64,000 nucleotides of DNA from Meinhardsimonia xiamenensis (GTDB taxonomy: Bacteria > Pseudomonadota > Alphaproteobacteria > Rhodobacterales > Rhodobacteraceae), in NCBI RefSeq assembly GCF_900102905.1, contig NZ_FNFV01000001.1, positions 713,931 through 777,930 on the forward strand. The letters are read 5' to 3'. Below, in pieces: positions 20,713 to 30,235 of this stretch. Made by a program: the position numbers and the translations under genes. The notes beneath the pieces are model-generated. The model searched no databases. It was given only the letters and a program-made list of their open reading frames with translations, and had not been told where the DNA came from. Within the stretch, counting starts at the first letter, position 1. Each line of letters begins with the position of its first letter.

Positions 20713-20891
20713 CGCTCCGAAACCCTCAATCTGGACGGGAGCGATACGATGCCGCGCCCTTGTTCCCAGTTGATCCCGCCACTGCCAGCGGGCTGCCTCA
20801 TATTTGCCATGATCCTGCCCACTTTCACTTTCCCCGGCAAGGCTCTGGGAAAGTTAACAAAACGGAAACGGCAATTTCGGGGAGAAAGTGG

Positions 20892-20917
20892 TGCAAGCTT
20901 GCATCATTTTTGCATCA
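20892..20917. promoter_or_regulatory. Palindrome TGCAAGCTTGCA plus TTGCATCA direct repeat
   Basis: A perfect 12-bp palindrome (20892-20903) overlaps the first of two identical TTGCATCA octamers at 20899-20906 and 20910-20917, 11 bases apart or one helical turn. It lies about 190 bases upstream of the membrane-protein gene on the minus strand, and beyond the leuD end. This could be a regulator site; the binding protein is unknown. Confidence 0.35.
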
Positions 20918-20919
20918 GC

Positions 20920-20948
20920 CTTGCGCCGCCCCACTGGGGCGACGCAAG
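20920..20948 (-). terminator. Hairpin downstream of leuD
   Basis: A 13-bp stem with one mismatch and a 3-base loop (20920-20932 with 20936-20948), 31 bases past the leuD stop. There is no U tract after it on the minus strand, so termination is only inferred from position and stem strength. Confidence 0.35.
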
Positions 20949-20978
20949 ATGTTGAGTCGAGTCGCGCAGGCGTTGCGC

Positions 20979-21584
20979 TCAGGCCCAGGGGCGCTCAGCC
21001 CTGAGACGAGCCTCATAGGCATCGATCTTGTCCACGTGCTCGAGCGTGAGGCCGATGTCGTCGAGCCCGTTCAGCAGGCAGTGTTTCTTGAACGGGTCGA
21101 TATCAAAGTGGATCTCCTGTCCATCGGAGGTGGTGATGGTCTGGCTCTCGAGGTCAACGGTGATGCGCGCATTGGCCCCCTTCTTCGCATCCTCCATGAG
21201 AATGTCGACCTCTTCCTGGGGCAGCACTATGGGCAGGATGCCGTTCTTGAAGCAGTTGTTGTAGAAGATGTCCGCGAAGCTCGGCGCGATGATGCAGCGG
21301 ATGCCGAAATCAAGCAGCGCCCAGGGGGCGTGCTCGCGGCTCGAGCCACAGCCGAAGTTGTCGCCGGCAATCAGGATCTGGGCATTGCGGTAGGCTGGCT
21401 GGTTGAGCACGAAATCCGCAATCTCGTTGCCATCGCGGTCATAGCGCATCTCGTCGAAGAGGTTCTTGCCAAGCCCCGTGCGCTTGATCGTCTTCAGGAA
21501 CTGCTTGGGGATGATCATGTCGGTGTCGACATTGATCAGCGGCAGGGGCGCCGCAACCCCGGTCAGCGTGGTGAATTTTTCCAT
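20979..21584 (-). CDS. leuD: 3-isopropylmalate dehydratase small subunit
   Basis: 201 residues, the usual length. Family motifs are clear: [19 protein letters not shown] at the start, [17 protein letters not shown] in the middle and [13 protein letters not shown]. With LeuC it isomerises 2- to 3-isopropylmalate in leucine synthesis. It lies downstream of leuC, but an HdeD-like gene is inserted between them. Confidence 0.97.
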   Translation of the reverse strand: MEKFTTLTGVAAPLPLINVDTDMIIPKQFLKTIKRTGLGKNLFDEMRYDRDGNEIADFVLNQPAYRNAQILIAGDNFGCGSSREHAPWALLDFGIRCIIAPSFADIFYNNCFKNGILPIVLPQEEVDILMEDAKKGANARITVDLESQTITTSDGQEIHFDIDPFKKHCLLNGLDDIGLTLEHVDKIDAYEARLRAERPWA

Positions 21585-21627
21585 CGTTTCACTCCGATGT
21601 CGGCCGGCGGAGGTGCCGGCTCATGTG

Positions 21628-22164
21628 TCAGATCTCAGGGCGCCCGGCGCCGGTGGCCGAGCGGATGAAGTTGGCAAGGGCGATCAGGACAAGGCCGGTG
21701 ACCAGAAGCTCGACGCCGAACAGGATGCCGATGAGCCTCGGGCCGGCGACATCGAAATTCGCCACCACATAGCCCGCGAGCAGAAGCTCCAGCGCGCCCG
21801 AAGCGAGCATCGGCCAGAACACCGGCGTGCCGCGCAGAATCCACGCCCAGGCGAGCCGCGCCGCGCCGCCGATGGCAAACAGGACCACCACGACAAGCGC
21901 CAGCGAGATCACGCCGGATTCGGGGTCGGCCACGAAGGCCAAACCGAGCACGCTCGCAAGGATGCCGAGAACGAGAGAGAGCCCGCGTTCGCGCCCGCGC
22001 GGCTCGTCAAAGGCGGCGAAGATCTGCGACAGCCCCGCGATGAGCAAGAGCACGCCGGCAAGCGTCGTGATCGCCAGCGAGGCGGTGACCGCGTCGTAGA
22101 TGACCAGCACGCCAAAGAGGAGGGCCAGACCCCCCGCGAGCATCCATTTCTTCCAGTTCAGCAT
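21628..22164 (-). CDS. HdeD-family (DUF308) membrane protein
   Basis: 178 residues, six membrane helices in three similar hairpins, as in HdeD/DUF308 proteins linked to acid resistance in E. coli. It lies between leuC (24 bases upstream) and leuD (43 bases downstream) on the same strand, so it is probably transcribed with the leucine genes. Composition matches its neighbours, with no sign of recent transfer. Function here unknown. Confidence 0.8.
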   Translation of the reverse strand: MLNWKKWMLAGGLALLFGVLVIYDAVTASLAITTLAGVLLLIAGLSQIFAAFDEPRGRERGLSLVLGILASVLGLAFVADPESGVISLALVVVVLFAIGGAARLAWAWILRGTPVFWPMLASGALELLLAGYVVANFDVAGPRLIGILFGVELLVTGLVLIALANFIRSATGAGRPEI

Positions 22165-22188
22165 GATCCGGCCCTCCCGGCCACGAGC

Positions 22189-23598
22189 TTACAGCAGATC
22201 GCGCACATCCGTCAGCCGGCCCGTCACCGCCGCCGCCGCGGCCATGGCCGGCGAGAGCAGATGCGTGCGCCCCTTGTAGCCCTGACGGCCCTCGAAGTTG
22301 CGGTTCGAGGTGGAGGCGCAGCGCTCGCCCGGCTTCAGCTGGTCGGGGTTCATGCCAAGGCACATCGAGCAGCCGGCCATCCGCCACTCGAAGCCGGCCT
22401 CGATCAGCTTCTGCGCGATGCCCTCGGCCTCGGCCTGGGCGCGCACCAGCCCCGAGCCCGGAACGATCATGGCGCGGATGCCTTCCTTGACCTTGCGGCC
22501 CTCCATGATCTTCGCCACCTCGCGGAGATCCTCGATGCGCCCGTTGGTGCAGGAGCCGATGAACACGGTGTCGATCTCGATGTCGGTCAGCTTCATGCCC
22601 GGCGTCAGCCCCATGTAGTCGAGCGCCCGGCGCACCGCCTCGCGCTTGGGGCCTTCGAAATCCTCGGGGTGCGGCACCGTGGCGGTGATCGGCAGCACGT
22701 CCTCGGGGCTCGTGCCCCAGGTCACCACCGGCGCGATGTCGGCGGCATCGATCTCGACCACCTTGTCGTAATGCGCGCCGGGGTCGGACTTCAGCGTGCG
22801 CCAGTAGGCAAGGGCCTTCTCCCAGTCTTCGCCCTTCGGCGCATGGGGGCGGCCCTTGATGTATTCGAAGGTCTTCTCGTCGGGGGCAATGAGGCCCGCG
22901 CGCGCGCCGCCCTCGATGGCCATGTTGCACACGGTCATGCGCCCTTCCATCGACAGGCTCTCGATTGCCGAGCCCGCGTATTCGATCACATGGCCAGTGC
23001 CGCCGGCGGTGCCGGTCTTGCCGATGATCGACAGCGTGATGTCCTTGGCCGTCACCCCCGGCGCCAGCTCGCCATCGACACGCACCAGCATGTTCTTCGA
23101 TTTCTTCTGAATGAGCGTCTGGGTGGCGAGCACATGCTCGACCTCGCTCGTGCCGATGCCATGCGCCAGCGCGCCGAAGGCGCCGTGGGTGGCGGTGTGC
23201 GAATCGCCGCAGACGATGGTCATGCCCGGCAGCGTCCAGCCCTGCTCGGGGCCGACGATGTGCACGATGCCCTGACGGATGTCGTCAACATCGTAGAGCT
23301 CGATGCCGAATTCGCGCGCGTTGCGGCGCAGCTCCTCCACCTGGATGCGCGACTGCTCGTCGCGAATGCCGTTCAGCCGGTCCGGGTCGGTCGGCACGTT
23401 GTGGTCGGGCACCGCCACCGTCTTTTCGGGGCAGCGCACCGTGCGGCCCGAGAGCCTCAGCCCCTCGAAGGCCTGCGGGCTTGTCACCTCATGCACGAGG
23501 TGGCGGTCGATGTAGATGATGCAGGTGCCGTCCTCGGCCTCATGCACGAGGTGGGCATCCCAGATCTTGTCATAGAGCGTCTTCGGGGCGGTCATCAT
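22189..23598 (-). CDS. leuC: 3-isopropylmalate dehydratase large subunit
   Basis: 469 residues. The [4Fe-4S] ligands appear in [13 protein letters not shown] and [35 protein letters not shown] is another family signature. Two adjacent ATGs (23598 and 23595) follow a strong GGGAGAGGA; the second is better spaced. Partner of LeuD in the leucine pathway. Divergent from the LacI regulator across 345 bases. Confidence 0.97.
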   Translation of the reverse strand: MMTAPKTLYDKIWDAHLVHEAEDGTCIIYIDRHLVHEVTSPQAFEGLRLSGRTVRCPEKTVAVPDHNVPTDPDRLNGIRDEQSRIQVEELRRNAREFGIELYDVDDIRQGIVHIVGPEQGWTLPGMTIVCGDSHTATHGAFGALAHGIGTSEVEHVLATQTLIQKKSKNMLVRVDGELAPGVTAKDITLSIIGKTGTAGGTGHVIEYAGSAIESLSMEGRMTVCNMAIEGGARAGLIAPDEKTFEYIKGRPHAPKGEDWEKALAYWRTLKSDPGAHYDKVVEIDAADIAPVVTWGTSPEDVLPITATVPHPEDFEGPKREAVRRALDYMGLTPGMKLTDIEIDTVFIGSCTNGRIEDLREVAKIMEGRKVKEGIRAMIVPGSGLVRAQAEAEGIAQKLIEAGFEWRMAGCSMCLGMNPDQLKPGERCASTSNRNFEGRQGYKGRTHLLSPAMAAAAAVTGRLTDVRDLL

Positions 23599-23756
23599 TC
23601 CTCTCCCGCGATGTTCGGATTCTGTGGGACGGGCGTACGCCCGGGAAAACGGCGCGCCGGCGGGCGCGCGTCCTGCGGGCGCGTCAAAGTCGGGCGAGGA
23701 CGGTGAGCGTCGCCCCATAGAAGCGCCAAGGCAGGCGCCGATGATCATCGATGTCG

Positions 23757-23768
23757 AAAACCGGTTCC
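23757..23768. promoter_or_regulatory. Secondary LacI-type half operator
   Basis: AAAACCGGTTCC shares the core AACCGGTT with the strong palindrome 143 bases downstream. A repressor loop between the two sites is possible. Confidence 0.35.
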
Positions 23769-23899
23769 ATCGCCGTTTCAGGTAGCCCTTGCACCGGCAC
23801 TGTGCAAGGGCGCACGACGCGGCCGCAGACACGCTGCGTGGGCGGCCGGCAAGGCGGCGGTGGCGGCCACTGCGGAAGAGAGGCGCCAGAAAACCGTTG

Positions 23900-23915
23900 C
23901 CGAAACCGGTTTCGG
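23900..23915. promoter_or_regulatory. Probable LacI-family operator, perfect 16-bp palindrome
   Basis: CCGAAACCGGTTTCGG is a perfect inverted repeat with the central CG step typical of LacI-family operators. It ends 28 bases before the start of the LacI-type gene that heads the glycoside operon, so autoregulation of the whole operon is likely. The palindrome is seen directly; its binding protein is inferred. Confidence 0.7.
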
Positions 23916-23943
23916 AAGTCACGAATCGTCGAAGCAGGGGAGG

Positions 23944-25077
23944 ATGCCGGTGACAACGACAGGACAGAAACGCCTGCAGCGCCCGCCACGGGTGACCATC
24001 GGCCAACTCGCCGACGCGCTGGGGCTGGCCAAGGGCACCGTGTCGCGCGCGCTTAACGACTACCCGGACATTTCCGAGTCGACGCGCCTGAGGGTGAAGC
24101 GCGCCGCCCAGCGCATGGGTTACCGGCCGCTCAGCCACGCGCAGGCCATCCGCACCGGCCGCACCCGCTCCCTGGGGCTCGTCCTGCAAAGCGACGTGCA
24201 CGACGGGATGCGGCCTTTTCTTGCCGAGTTCCTTTCCGGCCTCACCCAGGAAGCAAGCCGCGAGGGCTGGACGCTGACCGTCTCCACCGCCCCTTCCGAG
24301 GCAGAGCTTGCCGGGGTGCTGCGCCGGCTCGTCGAAGAGCACAAGGCCGACGGCTTCGTGCTGCCACGCACCATGATCGAGGATCCGCGCGTGGCGCTGT
24401 TGCGCGCGCTCGGCGTGCCTTTCGTGCTCTTCGGGCGCACCGGCGACGGGCGCGGTTGCAGCTGGTATGACATTCTCGGCGAGGAGGCGATGCGCGAGGC
24501 GGTGTTGCGGCTCGCGTCCTTCGGCCACCGCCGGATTGCCTTTGTCAACGGCGGCAACCGCTACAACTACTCGGTGTTGCGCGAGGCAGGCTACCGCGCG
24601 GGCCTGAGGGAGGCGGGCCTTGCCGAGGCGCCCGAGCTCATGCGCCGCGACGCGCTGACGCCGCAGGAGGGAGCTGCGGCCACGCGCGCGCTCCTTGCCC
24701 TGCCCGAGCCGCCCACGGCGATCGTCTTTGCCGTTGACATGGCGGCACTCGGCGCCTGGCCGGTGGCGGCAGAGCTCGGCCTTGCCATCGGGCGCGAGCT
24801 TTCGGTCATCGGCTATGACGGGGTGCCGGAGGGCGCGCTTGCCCGGCCCTCGCTCACCAGCTTCGACGTGGACACCAAGCGCGCCGGGGAGCGGCTCGCG
24901 CATCTCCTCATCCGCCAGATACGGGGGGAGGAGGCCGAAGCCCTGCGCGAGACCGAGCGCGCACGCCTGCGCGAAGGCGGCTCCGACGGGCCGCCCGAAC
25001 TGACCAGTTCCGAACTGGCCCGAAGACTCCGGGCCCTACGCCAGCATGTCACAAGAACAGATGGGAGGATGACATGA
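23944..25077 (+). CDS. LacI-family transcriptional regulator of the glycoside operon
   Basis: 377 residues. The ATG at 23944 follows GGGGAGG directly, giving a helix-turn-helix near residues 17-65 ([27 protein letters not shown] with hinge RMGYRP), then a periplasmic-binding-protein-like effector domain. The arrangement resembles AglR of rhizobial alpha-glucoside operons. Its 3' end overlaps the binding-protein gene by 4 bases, so regulator and transporter are one transcript. A perfect palindromic operator lies just upstream, predicting self-repression relieved by the substrate. Confidence 0.9.
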   Translation: MPVTTTGQKRLQRPPRVTIGQLADALGLAKGTVSRALNDYPDISESTRLRVKRAAQRMGYRPLSHAQAIRTGRTRSLGLVLQSDVHDGMRPFLAEFLSGLTQEASREGWTLTVSTAPSEAELAGVLRRLVEEHKADGFVLPRTMIEDPRVALLRALGVPFVLFGRTGDGRGCSWYDILGEEAMREAVLRLASFGHRRIAFVNGGNRYNYSVLREAGYRAGLREAGLAEAPELMRRDALTPQEGAAATRALLALPEPPTAIVFAVDMAALGAWPVAAELGLAIGRELSVIGYDGVPEGALARPSLTSFDVDTKRAGERLAHLLIRQIRGEEAEALRETERARLREGGSDGPPELTSSELARRLRALRQHVTRTDGRMT

Positions 25078-26432
25078 CGTTTCATGCCACGAAGACTCTG
25101 GGCCGGCTTCTCGCCGGCGCCTCGGCGGCAACCATGCTGCTCGCCGGTGCCGCGCTCGCCGACATCCGCTTCTGGACCACCGAGGAGCAGCCCGAGCGCC
25201 TGGCCAAGCAGGAGGAGATGGCCGCACAGTTCAAGGCCAAGACCGGCATCGGCGTGGAGGTGATCCCGGTCACCGAGTCCGAGCTCGGCACGCGCGCCAC
25301 CGCCGCCTTCGCCGCCGGCGATTTGCCGGACGTGATCTACCACACCCTGCAATATGCCCTTCCCTGGGCGGAAGACGGCATTCTGGACACCGAGGCGGCG
25401 ACCGAGGTGATCATGGCGCTCGATCCTTCGACCTTCGCGCCGGGCGCGCTCGACATGGCCAGGTTCGGCGATGGCTGGGCCTCGGTGCCGGTCGATGGAT
25501 GGACACAGATGATCGTCTACCGCCGCGATCTCTTCGAGGCCAACGGGCTCGAGCCGCCCAACTCCTATGCCAACATCCTCAAGGCCATCGAGGTTCTTCA
25601 CAACCCGCCCGAGATGTACGGCTTCGTCGCCGCCACCAAGGTGGACGAGAACTTCATGAGCCAGGTGCTCGAGCACGTCTTCCTCGCCAACGGCGCGACG
25701 CCGGTTGACGGGTCAGGCTTCAAGGGCTTTGACGAGAAGCGCACCATCGAGGTTCTGGAATTCTACAAGGCGCTCGCCGAAGCCTCGCCGCCGGGCGAGC
25801 TCTATTGGAAGCAGTCGCGCGAGCTCTATTTCGCTGGCAAGGCGGCGATGATCATCTGGTCGCCCTTCATCCTCGACGAGCTTGCCGGCCTGCGCGACAG
25901 CGCCCCGCCCACCATCAACGACGACCCGACGAGCCGCGAGCTTGCCTCGAAGACCGGCATCGTCACCAAGCTCGCCGGCCCCTCGAACCCCGAGGGTGCG
26001 GCCTGGGCCGACATCCGCTATTTCGGCATCACGGCAGACGCCGACACCGAAGCGGCGATGGAGTTCGTGAAGTTCTCGATGGACGAGGGCTACACCCAGA
26101 CGCTGGCCATCGCGCCCGAGGGCAAGTTCCCCGTCCGCCGCGGTACGCCGGATGACCCGGACAAGTTCGTCGAGGCATGGTCGAAGCTGCCCGTGGGCGT
26201 TGACCGCAAGGCGCCGCTTTCGGAGCTCTACCCGCAGGAGATGATCGACGAGATCGTGGGCGGGCTCGACGTGGCCCAGCGCTGGGGCGTGAAGGAAGGC
26301 CAGCTCGCGCTTGCCTCGAAGATCATCAACAGCCAGGTGATCAACCGCGTCGTGCGCAAGTTCATCGACGGCGAGATCGACGCCAAGGAGGCGGTGGCCG
26401 AGATGAACGCCGAGCTTGCCAAGATCAGGTGA
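25074..26432 (+). CDS. Carbohydrate ABC transporter substrate-binding protein
   Basis: 452 residues. A signal peptide with hydrophobic core runs to about Ala29 (LLAGAALA cleavage region); no lipobox, so soluble periplasmic. It has the cluster-B sugar-binding fold: DLPDVIYHTLQYALPWAEDG and DGWASVPVDGWTQMIVYRRDLFEANG are the ligand-cleft segments. Homologous in style to AglE and other glycoside receptors. It starts within the regulator stop and delivers its ligand to the two permeases downstream. Confidence 0.9.
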   Translation: MTFHATKTLGRLLAGASAATMLLAGAALADIRFWTTEEQPERLAKQEEMAAQFKAKTGIGVEVIPVTESELGTRATAAFAAGDLPDVIYHTLQYALPWAEDGILDTEAATEVIMALDPSTFAPGALDMARFGDGWASVPVDGWTQMIVYRRDLFEANGLEPPNSYANILKAIEVLHNPPEMYGFVAATKVDENFMSQVLEHVFLANGATPVDGSGFKGFDEKRTIEVLEFYKALAEASPPGELYWKQSRELYFAGKAAMIIWSPFILDELAGLRDSAPPTINDDPTSRELASKTGIVTKLAGPSNPEGAAWADIRYFGITADADTEAAMEFVKFSMDEGYTQTLAIAPEGKFPVRRGTPDDPDKFVEAWSKLPVGVDRKAPLSELYPQEMIDEIVGGLDVAQRWGVKEGQLALASKIINSQVINRVVRKFIDGEIDAKEAVAEMNAELAKIR

Positions 26433-26499
26433 TCCTCCCCGGGTCGGGCGGCGCGCGTGCTGCCCGGCCCACCTTCTCGCGCATGCGGAGCCTTCCCCG

Positions 26500-27744
26500 A
26501 TGACCGCCGCCAACCCACCCAGAGGCAAGGGCCCCCTCGCGCGCCGCGAGGCACGCCTTGCCTGGGGGCTGCTCGCGCCCACCATCATCAGCGTTGCCGC
26601 GGTGGTGATCCTGCCGCTCCTCGCGGTGTTCTGGATCAGCTTCAAGCCGGTCACGCTGGCTGACCTGCGCCCGCCGACGCCGCTCGTGCGGGAGTCGCTC
26701 CGGGGCGGCCCGAAGGCGCCCGGAGATGCCGGGCAGATCGAGTATCGCATCCGCAACTCCTCGCAGGACAAGCCGATCCTGAACGTCACCCTCACCGACG
26801 AGATTCCCGAGGGCGTGGAGGTCGGCGAGCTCGACCCCCGCTGCGCGCTCGAGGGGCGCAGGCTGAGCTGCAGGCTCGGCGATTTCGAGGGAGGGCAGAG
26901 CGAACGGCTGCGCCTCCCCGTCACGCTGACAGAGGCCTATTTCGCAAGCGGCGCCGACATCCGCGCGAGCGCGCCGGTGGTGACGGGCGAGTCGGTCAAC
27001 GTTCTGACTTCGGGGGAATTCACGCTCGAAAACTTCCGCGCCGTCTTCGACAGCCGCGAATTTATCGACGTGCTCTATGCCACCACCTTCTACACGGTCT
27101 TCGGCACCATCGGCGCCATCGTGGTGGGCCTGTTCGCGGCGCTGCTGCTCAACCACGCCTTCCGCGGCAAGGGGATCCTGCGCGGGCTCTACCTCTTTCC
27201 CTATGTCGCGCCGGTGATCGCGGTGGCCTTCACCTGGGTGACGCTGTTCGACCCGTTCTCGGGTTCGGTCAACGCGCTTCTCGTCCAGATGGGCGTTGTC
27301 GAGACGCCGATCAACTTCTTCGGCCAGCGCCCGCTGGCGCTCGTCATGGTGACGGTGTTCGAGATCTGGCGCTACTTTCCGCTGTCCTTCCTCTTCATCC
27401 TCGCGCGGATGCAGTCGATCGGCGCGGAGATGTACGAGGCCGCCGAGATGGACGGCGCCAGCCCCTTCCAGCAGTTCCGCTGGATCAGCCTGCCGATGCT
27501 CATGGGCATCCTCAGCGTGCTGTTCCTGTTGCGCTTCATCTGGACCTTCAACAAGTTCGACGACATCTTCCTCCTGACAGGCGGCAACGCCGGCACGCGC
27601 ACCCTCACCGTGGATGTCTATGAGCAGGCCTTCGCCGTGTCGAACATCGGCGCGGGCGCGGCGGTTGCGGTGGTGATCTTCTGCGTGCTGCTCGTCTTCT
27701 CGATCTTCTTCCTCAAATACGTCAGCCGCGAGGAGGGGCTGTGA
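26500..27744 (+). CDS. Sugar ABC transporter permease with periplasmic DUF11-like insert
   Basis: 414 residues against about 290-310 for a normal MalF/UgpA-type permease. Helix 1 (about 25-47) is followed by an insert of about 110 residues (60-168) before the usual TM core begins near FTLENFRAVF. Part of the insert (78-145) reads like a DUF11/TIGR01451-type beta domain: IEYRIRNSSQ, VTLTDEIPEGVEV, two cysteines (115, 124) and FEGGQSERLRLPVTLT. The EAA loop (EMYEAAEMDGASPFQQFRWI) is intact. An analogous extra domain in MalF (P2 loop) touches the binding protein. Its stop overlaps the next permease start (TGATG). Confidence 0.88.
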   Translation: MTAANPPRGKGPLARREARLAWGLLAPTIISVAAVVILPLLAVFWISFKPVTLADLRPPTPLVRESLRGGPKAPGDAGQIEYRIRNSSQDKPILNVTLTDEIPEGVEVGELDPRCALEGRRLSCRLGDFEGGQSERLRLPVTLTEAYFASGADIRASAPVVTGESVNVLTSGEFTLENFRAVFDSREFIDVLYATTFYTVFGTIGAIVVGLFAALLLNHAFRGKGILRGLYLFPYVAPVIAVAFTWVTLFDPFSGSVNALLVQMGVVETPINFFGQRPLALVMVTVFEIWRYFPLSFLFILARMQSIGAEMYEAAEMDGASPFQQFRWISLPMLMGILSVLFLLRFIWTFNKFDDIFLLTGGNAGTRTLTVDVYEQAFAVSNIGAGAAVAVVIFCVLLVFSIFFLKYVSREEGL

Positions 27745-28955
27745 TGCGCGCGCTCCGCTTCGGCTTCGTCGCGGGTCCGCTGATCGGCGTCTTCTGGGTG
27801 ATGGTCGCCGCGACCACCGTGGCGGTTGTGATGTCCTTCGCCACCGGCGGCGCCTTCCGCCCGTCTCTCACTCTGGCCGCAGTCTGGGGCGCGCTGCTCT
27901 GGCCCGCCTCATGGCGCGAAGCCGGGCGGGCGGGGCCTGCCGTGGCCGCGGCGCTGATGGCGGCGGCAACACTCGCCGGTCTCGGCCCGGTTGTGATCGG
28001 CAATGGCGTCGGCACGGGCGCGCGCGCCGTCGCCGCCCTCGGCCTCGGCGCGGGCGCCGCCCTGCCGCTTGGCTGGATGCTCGCGGGGCTCGGGCGCGGC
28101 GCGCTCTCCCGCCACGCCTTCGAGGCGGCCGTGATCCGGTTTCTCACCGCCACCGGTCACGTGATCTTCGCCGCGATCGTGGCCATTCCCTTCTACGTGA
28201 TGGTGATGACCAGCCTGAAGAGCCAGCAGGCGCTTCTGGCCAATCCGCTCGACTTCTCGCTCGATCTCGACAAGGGCTGGGGGGTCTTTCGCAGCTATGT
28301 CGAGCTCTTCCGAGACTTCAACTTCGGCCGCTATCTCTGGACTTCGTTCTACGTCTCGGTGCTGACCGTCATCATCACGCTGCTCGTCAGCATTCCCGGC
28401 GCCTATGCCGTGGCGCGGCTGCGGTTCACCGGGCGGACGCTGTTCTCGCGCTCGATCCTCCTGATCTACATGGTGCCGATGATCGTGCTGGCGCTGCCCA
28501 TCTACATCGCCTTCTCGATGACGGGTCTGCGCAACACCATCTCGGGGCTCATCCTCATCTACCCCGTCACCACCATCCCGGTCGCGCTCTACATGCTGCA
28601 GGGCTATTTCCGCGGCCTGCCGGCGGAGGTGGAGGAGGCCGGGCTGATGGACGGGCTCACCCGCCTGCAGGTGATCTGGAAGATCACGCTGCCGCTCTCG
28701 CTGCCCGCGCTCGCGAGCGTGGCGCTCTATGTCTTCATGATCGCGTGGAACGAGTTTCTCCTCGCCTTCATGCTGCTCGACGACCCGGCCAAGTTCACGC
28801 TGACGCGCGGGGTGGCGATGCTCAACTCCTCGGAGGTGCCGCGCCAGCACCTCATGGCCGGCGCGGTGATCGCGACCGTGCCGATCATGCTGCTCTTTCT
28901 CGGCCTCGAGCGCTTCATGACCAAGGGGCTGACCGCGGGGAGCGTCAAGGGATGA
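27744..28955 (+). CDS. Sugar ABC transporter permease with N-terminal membrane extension
   Basis: 403 residues against about 275-300 for a MalG-type permease. The first 130 or so form about four extra hydrophobic helices (10-30, 42-54, 66-82, 96-116) with short Ala/Gly-rich loops. The standard core follows from about 135, with the EAA loop EVEEAGLMDGLTRLQVIWKITLPL and the terminal SxxVKG. AGGAGGGG precedes the start; a GTG at 27741 is an alternative. Overlaps both neighbours by 1-4 bases. Confidence 0.87.
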   Translation: MRALRFGFVAGPLIGVFWVMVAATTVAVVMSFATGGAFRPSLTLAAVWGALLWPASWREAGRAGPAVAAALMAAATLAGLGPVVIGNGVGTGARAVAALGLGAGAALPLGWMLAGLGRGALSRHAFEAAVIRFLTATGHVIFAAIVAIPFYVMVMTSLKSQQALLANPLDFSLDLDKGWGVFRSYVELFRDFNFGRYLWTSFYVSVLTVIITLLVSIPGAYAVARLRFTGRTLFSRSILLIYMVPMIVLALPIYIAFSMTGLRNTISGLILIYPVTTIPVALYMLQGYFRGLPAEVEEAGLMDGLTRLQVIWKITLPLSLPALASVALYVFMIAWNEFLLAFMLLDDPAKFTLTRGVAMLNSSEVPRQHLMAGAVIATVPIMLLFLGLERFMTKGLTAGSVKG

Positions 28956-30235
28956 CTATCGTGATGGACAGGATCGAAGCGCTCGATGCGCGCGCCCGCG
29001 AGATCATGCGCGGCAATGACATGGGCGGCTACACCATTCCCACCAAGGGGCTCTACCCCTTCCAGTGGAACTGGGATTCGGCCTTTGCCGCCTGGGGCTT
29101 TTCCACCTTCGACCTGGACCGCGCCTGGACGGAGCTCGAGACGCTGTTCTCGGCGCAGTGGCCCGATGGCATGGTGCCCCACATCATCTTCCACCGCCCC
29201 GATCCGGGCTATTTTCCTGGCCCCGAGGTGTGGGGCACGCGCACCGATCCGCCGACCTCGGGCATCAGCCAGCCGCCGGTGGCGGCGATCCTTGCGCGCC
29301 GCATCCTCGCTGCCGACCCGGTGGCCGGGCGCGCGCGCATGAAGGCGCTCTGGCCGAAGATGCTGGCTTGGCACCGCTGGTGGCGCCGCTGTCGGTGCGG
29401 CCACGGGGTGGCGGCGGTCGCCCACCCCTGGGAATCGGGGCGCGACAACTGCACCGACTGGGATCCGGGCATGGCCCGCGTCGATGCCTCGGGGGTTGGC
29501 GAGTACACCCGCCGCGACACCGGCCATGTCGATGCCTCGATGCGGCCCGGAAAGCTCGACTACGACCGCTTCCTCGCCATCCTGCAATTCGGGCGCGACT
29601 GCGGATGGGACCAGCAGACGATCGTCGAACGCGGCCCCTTCCTGATGGCCGATCCGGCGATCACCTTCATCCTCATCCGCGCCCATCGCGACCTCGCCGC
29701 GCTGGGGCAGGAGCTTGGGGCGGACCCCGGCGAGATCGCCACGCTCGAGGGGTGGGCCGCCGATCTCGTCGCCGCGCTGCCGATGATCTGGCACAAAAAG
29801 CTCGGGGCGCATGTGGCGCGCGATCTCAGGAGCGGGGAGTTCGCCCCGGCGATTTCTTCCGGCGCCTTCCTTGCCTGGCTTGCCAACTGCGCCCGCGACG
29901 AGGCCGAGGCGCGGCTGATCGCGATCTGGGACCGGGTGCGCTTCGGCATACCCTCCTCCGACCCCGCCGCGCCAGGCTTCGAGTCGCGGCGCTACTGGCG
30001 CGGGCCGACATGGCCCGTGGTCAACGCGCTCATCGCCATCGGGATGAGGGACAGCGGCCGCGACGCGCTCGAGGCGAGGCTCAGGCGCGAGACGGCGGAG
30101 CTGATCGCCAATGGCGGCTTCTGGGAATATTTCGACCCGCTCGACGGCACGCCCTGCGGCGGCGACGCCTTCACCTGGACAGCCGCGATCTGGCTGACAT
30201 GGGCGCGCGGCGGGCTCAACGGGGAGGGAGCGTGA
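28952..30235 (+). CDS. GH63-type glycosidase (mannosyl-/glucosylglycerate hydrolase-like)
   Basis: 427 residues, cytoplasmic, no signal peptide. The (alpha/alpha)6 barrel signatures of GH63 are present: [18 protein letters not shown] (WNWD at 39-42), [14 protein letters not shown] with probable general acid Asp165, [11 protein letters not shown], and [15 protein letters not shown] with probable base Glu392. The length and lack of large extra domains fit bacterial mannosylglycerate and glucosylglycerate hydrolases rather than eukaryotic glucosidase I. Inside a transporter operon it likely cleaves the imported glycoside. Overlaps the permease by 4 bases. The substrate remains an inference. Confidence 0.82.
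   Translation: MTIVMDRIEALDARAREIMRGNDMGGYTIPTKGLYPFQWNWDSAFAAWGFSTFDLDRAWTELETLFSAQWPDGMVPHIIFHRPDPGYFPGPEVWGTRTDPPTSGISQPPVAAILARRILAADPVAGRARMKALWPKMLAWHRWWRRCRCGHGVAAVAHPWESGRDNCTDWDPGMARVDASGVGEYTRRDTGHVDASMRPGKLDYDRFLAILQFGRDCGWDQQTIVERGPFLMADPAITFILIRAHRDLAALGQELGADPGEIATLEGWAADLVAALPMIWHKKLGAHVARDLRSGEFAPAISSGAFLAWLANCARDEAEARLIAIWDRVRFGIPSSDPAAPGFESRRYWRGPTWPVVNALIAIGMRDSGRDALEARLRRETAELIANGGFWEYFDPLDGTPCGGDAFTWTAAIWLTWARGGLNGEGA

Larger units (their letters stand above)
23599..23943. other. Intergenic region between leuC and the LacI regulator gene
   Basis: 345 bases between divergent genes. It holds a perfect operator-like palindrome at 23900-23915, a shorter related site at 23757-23768, and a 12-bp palindrome CGATGATCATCG at 23739-23750. 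No gene or leader peptide is seen. Confidence 0.6.

Noticed and set aside
21466..23706. A 746-codon plus-strand open frame across leuC and leuD
   Set aside because: Antisense to three well-supported genes and made largely of Arg/His/Asp repeats; not a protein.
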